A DNA stretch of 64,000 nucleotides from Macrophomina tecta (Eukaryota; Ascomycota; Dothideomycetes; Botryosphaeriales; Botryosphaeriaceae). Each line of letters starts with the position of its first letter. The first letter of the stretch is position 1. Below are positions 22,791 through 34,315 of the stretch, in pieces. Location of the stretch: positions 3,596,001-3,660,000 of the forward strand of contig JAKSGN010000006.1 in the NCBI GenBank assembly GCA_024180945.1, read 5' to 3'. The notes beneath the pieces were generated by a model that made no database searches, was not told the origin of the DNA, and saw only the letters and a list, made by a program, of their open reading frames with translations. The translations under genes were made by a program, and so were the position numbers.

Positions 22791-25700
22791 AGTACCGGGA
22801 AGCCCAGGCTTTATATTTTAACTTGGATAGTCTGATAGGCTTGCTCCTTGCTCCGAGGCTCGCCGCGGCGGAAGGAAGCGGGCTGATTCGAGACTAAGAT
22901 CTTCTGCAGCTTGGAGACGTGTTGCCCGCTCCATGTGGCAAAGGCATTGCCAGAGTTGGGAACGTAAGCGTATTACAGCATATGGATACCCTCGCTGATT
23001 CGTTGCAGCTTTTTCCCAGCCTTTCCAAGTGGCCCCAGAACGGTAGCCTCGCCGGAGATGCGCTTCAGGTGCATTTGCGTGCTTTCGATGTTGCTCTTCT
23101 CCCCAAGGGCTCTCTGGATGATGCCCGTCCGCACGTGGACCTCTCAAAGTTGTAGGCAGAATTGAATCCAATTGGCGCAACTTCCTAAAGGCTTTCGCGG
23201 ATGGCTTCAAGCAAGCTGGCAGTGTGCAAATGGCCAAGGTGGACAACAGGGGGTGTCATTGCATTGATCTGGTCCTCTCTACTCATTCGGTCTGGGTTCG
23301 GGAGTTCTGAAGGCATGTCCAACTTCAACTTTGGGAGAGCGTATTTGCGCGGTCCTACGAGCTGCTCATGGACGTGTTTCAAAATCCTACTCTTGATCGC
23401 GTGATCAGTCTCCGGTTCGCCTCACATGCCAAGAGGCCATTGCGCAGTCTCTGCGCGTTCCTCGTCTGCAGTAAATGGGATGACATATATATAATCCATC
23501 GGCTTGCGGTCTTGGTCTCGGACATCCATAGTTGCACTTTCTCTCTAGTCAACTCATTGCGCTCCAGCGACCATAACCATTGGTAGTCATCATCAACAAT
23601 GGGAATCTCCATATAGCTAGGTGTATATCAACGGTGGTATAGTGTCGGGAGGCATCTTGGTGGCTGGCATGAGGACACCATAGTACGTGAAGTTGTGCAG
23701 GCGGGTCGTGAGGAAGCAGAACATGAGATTGATACAGGAATATCTCCAAGGGTGTACGTGTCTAAGTCATTAGTGGTGGGTTCCAGGATATAATTCAATA
23801 AGATTGTGGCGGTCCGATCCCATCAACTTAGAGTTGGTTTCCATTCCAGGACAACCCCGTTTCCTGAAAAGTCCTTCTTCCCTCTTTCGGAGGCAGCTTT
23901 GAACCAACTCAGTATTGGCAGCATCCAGTCATCGTTCAACGTTATGCTAATGCATGTACTGTACTTGACGTTGGGGTGTGATTCCCTTCATGGCAACTTC
24001 AGCATGTCTATTTCTTTCTACCATTCACGTTGCTCATACACATCGCCCATGCTGAGCTCACGCCGAATATATGAAACGATTGTCATGATGTTTAGATGAC
24101 CGTATCTGCAAAAGCAAGCAATACCATTAGGATAATTAGCACGTTTGTGGAAGGGGTGGTCGAGATTGGCACCTAAGAAGGTAAAAGCGGGTGGCCTCTT
24201 CCCGCGGAAGAAGGAGCTGCCTAATTTGGATGTGGGCTCGATAGGAAGGGTGGTATTCCATGTTCGGTGTCTTTCATGATCTCCGGTCGCGGCGTTCCTT
24301 CATATATGTGAGCTACTTGAAATTGAATACCACACGCCGATCCAGTACAATGATTAGAACCGAGCACAGAGCTTCGTCACCACTGAGTGATTCTTTTCCT
24401 CACGCGATTTGGTAGCTACTGCGCTTTTACCATGCCGGGTACGCATATGCCGAAACTTAATGCCCCTGGCAACATATCATTTCAGAGTGCCTTTACCAGA
24501 AGAAGCTGAAGAGAGGTCCGCGTTGAAGGGGATCCTCTGCATCGGGCTATGTTTCAGTACTTCTGTCAAGATATCCACGGCCGGTTTGGTCTGTCTCTTC
24601 TTCAACACAATGACCAAAAGGGCAGAGAATACCGTTGAGCTCTACTCATGATCTGCCACTTGACTGGTAGAGAAAGGGTATTCGTTTCAGGATCGCCTGA
24701 GTACATAGAAGGTTCCGTATTCAAATGAGACAGAAGCCATACCATCAGACCTCACACTGGTTGTTCCCCCAAGAAGGGATGGAAGGCCAATCTAGTTGAA
24801 AAACTTGTCCTTTCTCATTGTAGGCATGGGGAATAAATTTATCAGGCCGTTTTGCACGTATTGTGGAGGCCAGTACGATCCAAAAGAGAAGAATTTACCA
24901 ACTGGAGGTGGAGCGGGAAATTACACACCACATCTGGTGACGAGTGCAGTGTGCCTACGTTTGGCATGTTAGTAACATGCTTATCTCAGCCTTGTTCTTC
25001 CAAATACCATGTTGCATTCATTCCATAAGTAGACCTGCTTTGCCGAGAGGTTGTCGCGGCGTACTGGAGCTATTCCACCATCATCTGAGCTCCTCGACCT
25101 CAAAGCTGTCCGATTACAGCCATGCCACTTAGCAGAGCCTTTGGCCCGTAGCATGAATTCAATCAAGTTAGAACCGGTCCTGCCCTAGATGAGGATGCGT
25201 ACGCACCACTAAGCAGGCGCACGCAATGCATTGGCCATTGGCCTGCATTGAGGACCACTTCTTCGCCACCGACCTCGCAAATTGTGCAATTTCGAAGGCA
25301 TTAGACGCTATGTTGAAGACCCCAATTATCGGTGCCTGGTCATCTGCCATATCAGGGTGGCACAGATAACAGAAAAGGAATTGATCAGATGGAGCCAGAG
25401 TGTTCGAAGTGCTTGTACGAAGTGGGCAGTAGATGATCTATATTGGTATAAGACCGCGGGAAATCGCGCAGGATCTGGTTCATAATCCGTATATTTTCAT
25501 CGGATCACCGGCGGCGTGACGGGCCAGGGCCAGTAGAGGGACCTGCCATCATGCGGGACTTCAGCAATGGCATAGAAGGAACCCGTCGAGGCTGCCATTA
25601 CCACGGTATGGTGGAAGTAGAAAATGTGAAGCTGAAAAAGTCAACGAGAAACACCAAAATAAATTTGTGCGTCATTGCAAGTCGAAATTGAAGAACAATA

Positions 25701-26100
25701 CAATGGAGTCGAGATGTCTGAACGCGTATGTCAATGCTCCACTGACAAACAAAGGGCAACCATGTTCGCTTGGGCAGACTATCTGTGAACATTGAGCACT
25801 CGTGACTCAGGCAGACATCGGATGCGGTTAAAGTGCATCCGGGAATAGATCCGCGAGGGCGGAAACCTGTATGTTCAATGGGGAGGTCAGTCTGGCGGTA
25901 GCAAGAGACAAAGAATCTTCTCGGCGTGAGAATAATATTGAAATGTATGAGGAGTTGATGACTCAACTGGTTGCTCATGCCAGCAGCCATCAATCAAAAA
26001 AGCGGAGTAACACATCCAGAGGCGGGCAGGGTCGGCGGCTTTTCTTGACATTGACCTTGAGCGAGCCTGGGTAGCAAGCCGGCAAGGGCGGTGCCTTCTA
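22791..26100 (-). pseudogene. Region of decayed minus-strand ORFs
   Basis: Several minus-strand stretches look protein-coding but are cut by stops and frame changes. Examples are near 25590-25350 (AIAEVPHDGRSLYWPWPVTP, then a TGA, then more open frame) and near 24090-23810 (SYIRRELSMGDVYEQREW and HPNVKYSTCISITLNDDW with in-frame stops between). Others are ELTREKVQLWMSETKTASRW near 23550 and LGPRKYALPKLKLDMPSEL-like sequence near 23340. No single spliced model joins them and I cannot name the families. They read as remnants of one or more genes. Confidence 0.35.
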
Positions 26101-26355
26101 GTGCGTTTTGTAGCCTTTTTTTCAGCTCCGGTTAATATTCGATCTTCCCCCCCCAGGCCCTGCCATCACCGGCTGGATTCAGACCGAGCGAGGATGAGAT
26201 GGAAGGGAGCGATGCATGGCTGAAGGCGGAAGAGCAGCGGTCAGGTGTTGCCGGTGTTTATCCGGTAGTTTGGGCAGCTTGACAACACGGTGCAGCCGCC
26301 CTCCGCAAAACCTCCGCCAGCCAACCCATCGATCTACGCCGCTCTCTTGCCCTAG

Positions 26356-27127
26356 ATGAGCGCTCAGAACGATCGGTCAGTCTCTTGTTCTGCCCGTCTC
26401 CTGTGGGCTCTGGCTAACCTGCACCTGCAGATGGCGGCGCCAATCGCCCCAGCGCAACCAGCGCCCGTCTCAGGCGCATTCACGCGATCGCTCCCTGGGC
26501 GGCAGTGGCTATAACACCCCGGCCTCCAAGCAGGACCCCGACCGCTCGAGCTACTCTGGAAACGCTTGGGGCTCTCAGAAGGGTCGCGGAGACCAGCGGC
26601 AGGCCCAGGCCCAGGCCCAGAGGCAGTCCGCTCAGCCCGCTGCTGCCCCCCAGGGTTACCAGGAGCAGGAGCACACGCCCGTGAACGGCTTCAACTCGAG
26701 GGAAGCCAAGGAGACAATGAAGAAGTGTGCGTAGCCTCTTGCGGCGTGGGATGTACCCCGTTCTGCTCTTTGCGTAGCGCCAGGGGGTTTGCTAGCGAGC
26801 ATCTTCGTGCTAACGCTGGGTTGCTGCAGGGTACCAAGAGGCAAATGCTGTCGGATCTGGTAAGCTATGGTGACCTTGGATGAAAACGATTGGAGCACCG
26901 GGATAACCTCTCATCTTTCCAGACGGCAAGTCGGCGTTGTACAAACCTAAGGGCGACGCTGCACCCCGCAGTGCCGGCCCCTGGGGCAGCAAACGTATGT
27001 TGACAATCCTACACATGCTTGGGACAATGGCTAACGGGCGCCAGCAAACACGATGGCGAACGGACAGGACTTCTGGGTGCAACTGCGAAAGCAGATTTCG
27101 GCGCTGGAGTCGGGCAAGTCGACCTGA
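26356..27127 (+). CDS. Small conserved fungal protein of unknown function, five exons
   Basis: Exons 26356-26375, 26431-26726, 26830-26859, 26923-26994 and 27045-27127 have agreeing phases and give 166 aa. The first coding exon is only 20 nt (MSAQND plus two bases of an Arg codon). The N-terminal half is basic, Gln/Ser/Arg-rich and disordered, starting WRRQSPQRNQRPSQ. The C-terminal half contains VNGFNSREAKETMKKWYQEA, the segment LYKPKGD..SAGPWGSKPNTM and a final helix GQDFWVQLRKQISALESG. The last block resembles the end of small uncharacterised proteins that I recall from other ascomycetes. There is no signal peptide or membrane segment. Function unknown; coding status is supported by five consistent splice junctions and by the well-formed C-terminal block. 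Confidence 0.75.
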
Positions 27128-27497
27128 AGCACGATACATGACTGTACAGCTGCTTGGCTGGCGAAGCATAGCGGGCGTTTGGATCATAGCGGGAGGAGCA
27201 CGGCGTTGGCATGGGTGCTGCATTTGGGTTATTCCGGGATACCAGTCTCCCCCAGCCCAGTTTGCTGCTGAGACTTTCCGGCGTCCAAATTCCCAGGCTG
27301 GCGTGTCCCTCTGTATGTAGCGGAACGATACCACGAGACAGCAACTGCATGACATGGAATCAGGAAAGCCGCTGTTGCAATTGTGAAAACACGGTGCCTT
27401 GTTGGGCGGCCGGTCGCGGGCCGACGTCATGGCGAACGAGGCAGAGCGCGCCTCTTCTCTCCGGCACGCGTCGTGACTCCCGCAAGCGCGCGAGAAA
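27128..27497. other. Short intergenic spacer
   Basis: Promoter and leader of the CMD-like gene; nothing else is visible. Confidence 0.5.
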
Positions 27498-28425
27498 ATG
27501 CCACCCGCACCCATCGCCTTGCAACCCCTCCTCACGCCGGCATTGCTGCATTCATTCCGCAGCCACCCGAAGCTGCCCGAACACGTCTGGTACTACGTTA
27601 CAGGCGTAGCGCTCTCCGCTCTCAACAGGCCTGACGAACTTTCTACTGTCCTCGCGTATGCTCTTGGAGATGGGCGCAATGCTAGTTCTTCGGCACCAGG
27701 TGCTTCCTCTGAAAAGCTAAGCATTGAACAACAACTCTACATCGTTAGACGCATGAGGGAAGGGCTGCTCAAATCTGCTGCGCTCGTCGGTGTGCCAAAG
27801 GTATGAAAATGGTATCGCGTCTTACTGTGCATTTATTCAGCATGCCTCTTACTGTTGCTAGGTCATCAACGCAATCCTGGCTCTCAAGAAGACCACGCCC
27901 GAACACCTACTCGATGGCCCAGACTCCCCATCTCCTTCTGGGCGAACAGCAGAGATCTACAGAACAACAGCGCCCGCCATCCTGGAACGTGGCCAGGCGT
28001 TCTTTGAGAAACTGTACGGAAAGATTTCCAGACGTGTAATGGGTCAGATGGACCGCTCGGGCACTGAGGATTTGGGACTCACTGCAAGGCTGATGTACGG
28101 TTACATCCTCAGCAATGAAAAAATCCTAGATGCCAAAGAGACGAGCTTTGTTGCAATTGCCGGTCTCATACCTCAAGACGTGCGTAAAAACCAGAGAAAT
28201 GGGTGTTCACACAATGCTAGCCAAGTATGGGAGGCTGACAGGCACCAGGTGAACCCACAGTTGAAGGGTCATCTTCGGGGAGCTCTCAACAACGGAGCCA
28301 CAGTTGCCGAAATCAAGGCAGTACGCGAGATCGTCATCATCATCTGCAAGGCGGCAGGAATGAGGAAACTCGATGATGATGCACCGGGCGGGTGGGGGTT
28401 TCGCGAGCAGATCGCAGACGTGTAG
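27498..28425 (+). CDS. AhpD/carboxymuconolactone decarboxylase-like protein
   Basis: Exons 27498-27800, 27862-28179 and 28249-28425 are all phase 0 and give 265 aa. The helical protein has EHVWYYVTGVALSALNRPDE near the start. The C-terminal CMD-like unit reads LDAKETSFVAIAGLIPQDVN.. then LKGHLRGALNNGATVAEIKA and VREIVIIICKAAGM, the usual pattern of a pre-helix followed by a helical hairpin. The Cys-x-x-Cys of true AhpD peroxidases is absent here, so redox activity is unlikely and the reaction is unknown. There is no signal peptide and no C-terminal SKL-type peroxisome signal (it ends ADV). The gene follows the previous small gene on the same strand, 370 nt downstream. Confidence 0.85.
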
Positions 28426-31400
28426 CTCAATGAAGCTCGTTCCTTTTGCGGAGCCCTTCGCGACACCAAACTAGACCTGGAAATACGGAGGCTGATCTAG
28501 CGCATGCGGTCCCCCTCGTGACAGCAGCGCCGTGTTTTCAATCTGATCGTCGTTGGCAAGAAGCAGCGTGTTGTTCATCGCATCCCCGAAGCGGCAGCCT
28601 TGTCTTGCGCCGCTGTCATTCCCGTCCGCTCGCCGAACGCACATGCTGGACGAGATGGCCGGATCTGTAAATTTAACTATTGCTTCCGTGCGTAGCAGTC
28701 GCACAGCCTATGGAACACTCACCGGCCACGAGTCGACGCCTTCGTGCCTGGTGCCTGGAATTCGATTACTACTACAATGCCATCACTCGCGCCCGTCTCC
28801 GATTGGCACATAACGACTGCTTTAGTTATGCTGACCGTTGCACCCATACGATTGTAGTCGCACACAATGAGCAAATTCCGCATTTGCGAAGCACATTGGC
28901 GATCTTTTCATGCCCGTTTGCCTCTTTTGAATGACCTCCCATGGCGCCCAACTACAGGTTAATTTCCCTTCTCAAGCGGGTTGAGTAACAGTGCGAAGAC
29001 CAGTGGAATGTTGATGCAGGAAGGCGAGGACCAGGCAGCCGCGCGACTCGGCCGAGCAGCGCATTGCTCGCCCGTCTTCTCACATGCCTCAAGGTCCTTG
29101 GCCGACCGTGGCACTATCTTCACGCCCTCCTCGATTGGAGCGGAAGCCAGGGGAGAGACAGCCATCACGTGCATGATCAACACGCACGCCAAACTCAAAG
29201 CGCACCCAAGAGCCATCTCGTCGGAAGCGGGTGGTTGCGTCAGACAGGAAATTTACCCAGTAGTACGGCCCCTCGCCCGCCCATCCGCATTCCTCGCATC
29301 CTCCTTGCTCCCTGTCCTGCCCCCTCCACCAGTGACCTTGTCGCGCGCGGTCCATACCAGTCAGCCATGCGCACCCCGCCTGCAGGACGCCTGCCGCTTC
29401 GCTGGCGAGCAGGCCCGGCTGGCAGATAGCGAGCGGATGCGCCGATCAGAAAGAGGTGGATGCCGTCTACATTGGGAGCAGATTCGCGAGCGAAGTACCA
29501 AATCGAGTGCAGGGCGCATGAATAGTTCGCCGGATCCCGATTACTGCACCGCGTTTGGCGAAGGATGGCGGACCGGGATGTCAAGAGAGGGGCGTCCCGC
29601 GGCGCCAGCACATAGGTTGACAGCTATCATTTTGCACGCGGCATATGAAATTGGCCAAATTGATCGCAAATCGCAATTGACTTGCCGTGCATTTGGACAG
29701 GGACCTAGCGCAACGAGCCGCACGGACAGGGACGAAGCGATGGCCACAAACGGGCAGTGAGATGAGAGGTGGCGTCCAGCAAACAGCAAGACAACAGAAC
29801 TTGGCAGATGAATCGGCATGAGCAGCAATCAATCAACCAATCAATCATGCGGGTAAGCGTAGCAGCGGCGACCTGGGTGTCTAATCAATCTTGCTTTTGG
29901 CTTCTGCTGCTAGAGCGCCCGGCTTCCAGTTCCCAGCTTCCGCGCGTGGACCCTGCTGCTGGCCGTGCTGGCGGGTGCAGATATGGGCGTGCGGGACTCT
30001 CTTTCTACCCGCAGAAGCAAGGTGAGACATGCATGGAGGAGCGCAGGGAATTGGGCGACGGGCAGCGATTTGACACGATGGATTTAGCAATCTCGCCAGC
30101 GACACTGTCACCAGAGCCTATCGAAAAACAGCGCCCGGCGGATTTGGAGATATCAGGCCACTGCACCCTCATTCACGAGCGCGAAGCGTATACAACAGCC
30201 CACGACTGCGTTTGCCTGGTTCGTGGCGTCTGGCTCCTCGACCGCCTTGCCAGACAGAACCGCCACACGCACGATCCAGGCGGCTGGTGGGTGGCCGTGT
30301 GGGCGGGTTATCCCATCAGCTTCTGGCTCTAGCTGCGGAGACGCCGTTACTCATGGCACGCTTGGGAGGTATGGCAGGCCTGAACGAGCACTGGCAGTGC
30401 GGGGATGCACCGACGCTCTCTAGGCGAAGCCGATCACCTTTCCGCATTGGGCGCGGCGCGTACGAGGGTCCTGGTCACTGGTGAGCGCCCCGCGAGTCAG
30501 AGTGTGCGCAGATCGTTGCGCCCAGTCACGGCCTCTCCGAACTCACGGGTTCCCGTGCGGCTTTGCGGCTTTGCGCACACTGCCCCCGCTGCGCCGCACA
30601 CTTCTGCCGATAAGAGAAGCGAAAAAAATTGCGAGTGATATCACGCGGCAGGGTGCATCCACCGACACGGCCCACGATGCTATCCGACCGCCGACGCCGC
30701 TGTTTGGGATCTCCTTGCGAGCACAGTCGTGTGGTCGAGTCCGCAGTTCGGAGTCGAGCTTCTCTCCCTGGTCGGCGACCCTCGGCAGGCGGCGTGTGGC
30801 ATCTCCGCAATGGCCAGTCCCGCTACTCTGGAGCGTAGTACAGGACTCATCATCCGTGGAAAGTGCCGCGCCTGCAAAGAAAATCTCCTCGGGACGGGGT
30901 TAGGAAAAAGCGGTCGGCCGGCCGGGGCCACCTGCCTGCGTGGCACAGGCTGAGATTTGTGTGGCTGTCGAAGCAGTAGTTTTACCCTCGTGCCTCGTGG
31001 CTTCGACGTGGCGCAACAACAGCACTTTTGCGCCTGCACGAGTGATGCCATGCACTCTTGATGCCATCCACTGCTGGGGGAAGCGAGATGGCGGACACCT
31101 GGGAGAGCCTCCTGGGTCCGATGACAGATCTGCTCTGACAATCCATCTGATTCTAGGCGACTGTTCTTTTCGCTCGTGCAGGCATCCGGGATGCACCGTG
31201 CATGGAGGAATGCTTGAAGCTCAAACTATCAGTCCATGCCAAGTGGCTCACGGCGAATGCCTCGAACCTCTCACTTGACAGCATGGAGAATGCCGCGGGG
31301 CCTGCCACTGCCGTGATGTACGGTACCGGAGCGGCCACCATTAACCGTTTGTCAACCACCGCTGCTCGAAGTCGGCTCTAGTGGCTGTCGAGCGGACTGA

Positions 31401-34315
31401 AAAGAAAAGGCGAGCGGCAATGTGGGATGTTCCCGCGGAGCCGCGTCAAGCACCCGCCAGCAGAAAGCCAAGTCGATGAGCTACCACTCTGGTGGAGCGC
31501 GGGCGGGCGGCAGTCGGCATACCTTGCACCGGATGTGTGGTTTTCCTTTACGAGGACGAACAGGCGAATGGCAATATCGGGAAGTTAATATGGGCAGGTG
31601 CTATATTCGGCGCCTTGGGGACAGCGGGGACCACAGCAGCACGCCTTTTGACTCAGGCAGCAGCACGGGCAAGCAGAGTTTGGCGGGCATGCGCTTTCAT
31701 GCCGGTAGAACTGTCAAGCGACGAGGCTGCCCTCTAGACGATTGCTAGCGAGCGTCCGAGTGCCCGCAAAGCTCCCTGTGGCGTCTTTTGGTCGGTCGAC
31801 TCTAGAGCGAAAGCGACCGACGCAGGTCGTTGCCAAGCATCGCCGGCCGCTGGGAGTCTAGATTGTCCGGCGCTTTAGAGTCTGCCTTAGCCTGCGAGCG
31901 CAAAACGTGCGACGGCGCGGTCAGCCTGCCTGTGCAAACTTCTGACGGTCTCACAGGCTACGGGGTGCTGGTGTGTCAGGCACCAGGGCAGCAAAGGAAC
32001 AAAAAAACAAAAGCGAAAGCGAGGCGAGTTGGGATCGTGCATAGGGGCGTGTGAAATGTAGGGAGGAAAAAGCAACACAGGCCCAGCCCAGCGATTATTC
32101 CACCATGCAACACAGGCGCACGTTTGGTTTTGAACACCTGTCTCGCGGCGGATGTTGCCGACCGCGAGCGAGGAGGGTCCTTGCTAGGCGATAGCATTGA
32201 GCGTCTCCCTAAATATTTGAGAGTTGGCAAAAGTCTTATGCAGTGGCGCCTATTTTTGGGGGGTGGGGGGTCTCGCCAGGCACGTCGACCCTCTCGACAC
32301 CCCAGTCCAGAGCCCTCATGATCATGCCGCATCCACATCGTAGCGAAACAAGGCAAACGGCCCCTCGCGGGGGTGCACAGGGCGGTCCAATTTTAGGGCC
32401 CCGCAGCGTCTGGCAAGTCCCGGGGCCAAATGGCAGTCGGCCAGTCGGCGGTGCGAAGGAGCCGGTGGTCGAGGTGACGGGCTGTCTGTCACGTCCGGCA
32501 AGGGCGCGACCCACGGATTGAAACGACGGGCTCTGAACACGGAGCCAGACGCACGGCCAGGGCAGGCGCACGCGACGGGTTTGCTTGGGAGCATCTCGCG
32601 GCCGGCCATCGTGCGGTGACGACAGCTCTCGCGCACGCAGGATCATCAACCAGCGCGTCGGAGGCCCGCTGCTGCTCTGCGGCCCCGGGGGGTGTTACAT
32701 GAGCACTCTGCTCCAGTGCGACGGCACAGCGCGCGGCGCGGCCAATCAGGCGCGGCCGGGGCAGCAGACGTGGGGGAGGGCGCTTGGGAGGCGGTCATGG
32801 AAGAGGGTGTGCGCCTGCCTGTCAGCCCTATCCAATGTGCTGGGCCTGCTCGGGTCATCTCGATCTGCTTCCGCTCGTTCCCCTGATGAGAAGGCGTCAG
32901 AAGGGCAGCACCCATCCCCGCGGGAGAGGCACCCACCGCAAGCGAGCGCTGCCCATCATCTCTCGTCGCCCGCCCGTAGGTCTGCCGTCTGCACGCGCGC
33001 AGGCATCCGCCCGCGCCCGCCCATTGGCCCGCACGCTCTCTGCGACCCGCGACCCGCACCAGCACCAACACCAGCGAGGGCAGGGCGTTCGTCCCCCAAG
33101 CCAGCACGGGCCTCGCGCTCACCGGCGCCGGCGCAGAACGGCGGCGGATGGGCGGGCGGCGACGAGAGGCGGAGCGGCGTAGTGCTGCGGTGCGGTGCGG
33201 TGCGGTGCGTCGCGGATGTGCGGGTGCCTGGCAACAGCGACAGTGACAGTGACAGCAACAGCACGGGTGTTGGTGATGATGATGGTCCATGACGCAGGGC
33301 GGTCGGATTAGGGCTCGGAAGAGGTCGATGCCAGGCACATCCCTCGCGCAGGGCCCTCTAAGGATAGCTCAGCATTCTCCCAAAGCAGCGCGGTGGGGGC
33401 GGTAAAGGCAGCATCAACGAGGGCACGAAGGCTGTGCGAGGTTCACAGCCACTTGGTGCAGCCAGCGGGCAGCGGGCTCGCCGGGCCCCCCGCCGCACCC
33501 CGGCGCCGCTGGGCCAATGGCGCGCGCGCTCTGCTCCCGGCGCGGTGGACGAGACAGGGGCGCGGGCAGGATTGGGGCAATGATCGCTTCCCGCTGCCAG
33601 ATGGGGAGCGCGGGCGCGCGGCGTGTGCAGATTGCGGCCACAGAGCGCGCGGACACACCGCATCTCCTGCGCGGCCCCCAAGCCACCAGCTCGCCCGGCG
33701 CGCGCCATCCACGAAGATGCTGCCTTTCTTCTGCGCGACCTGCTAGCGCCGCCGCACACACCGTCTGTCCACCTCATGCCATGGGCTGTAGAGCCGTAGG
33801 GCAGCAACCCGGGCGGGCCCCAGACTTGAGCCCTCATGCGCCGCCGCGCCGCGCTGCGCTGCGCTGTGCTGCTTATACATAGAGCGCGAGTCGCCCCCGA
33901 GAGCAGCAGCGCAGCACCTCGATCGCCGACCGCTTCAAGCTCAAGCCTTGCGTCCCTATTGATCCTTCCGCCGGATTCGCCTGCCCCAACGGGACCAACC
34001 CGGCTTAAGATTTTGTGTTTCTTCCGGCCAAGAAAAAGCAATCCTTCCGGGCGATCTCGCATCATCGGCATCTGCATTTGAGATACAGCCTGGCCCCCAA
34101 GCCCGCCTTCTCGACCGGGCCCCCGTCAGCCTGGAAGGTGAAACTTCCCTCCCCGTGCCCCATGCCTTTGCTGCCCGCGCTCGAGCTCTCCTCCATCCGC
34201 ACTCTTATATTTAGTCCCCGCGGCCCGCCCGCACTCCCACAGGATTCGCCAATGCTGACCATCCCCTCAGGCCCGTTCCTCTTAATACCTCAAGCTCGCT
34301 GACACCAGAGGTCCA
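28426..34315. other. Long non-coding stretch upstream of the zinc-finger gene
   Basis: About 5.9 kb with no supportable gene. GC-rich overlapping ORFs occur on both strands (for example 28981-29760, 32646-33338 minus, 33358-34077 minus), but they are compositional, without domains or consistent splice models. Short tandem repeats occur, such as a TGCGG pentamer near 33185-33209 and GACAGT units near 33238-33255. It probably includes a large promoter and a long 5' UTR, possibly with non-coding transcripts. Confidence 0.5.

Noticed and set aside
32646..34077. Minus-strand ORFs of 230 and 239 aa upstream of the zinc-finger gene
   Set aside because: His/Cys and Arg-rich runs come from simple repeats; no splice model or domain.
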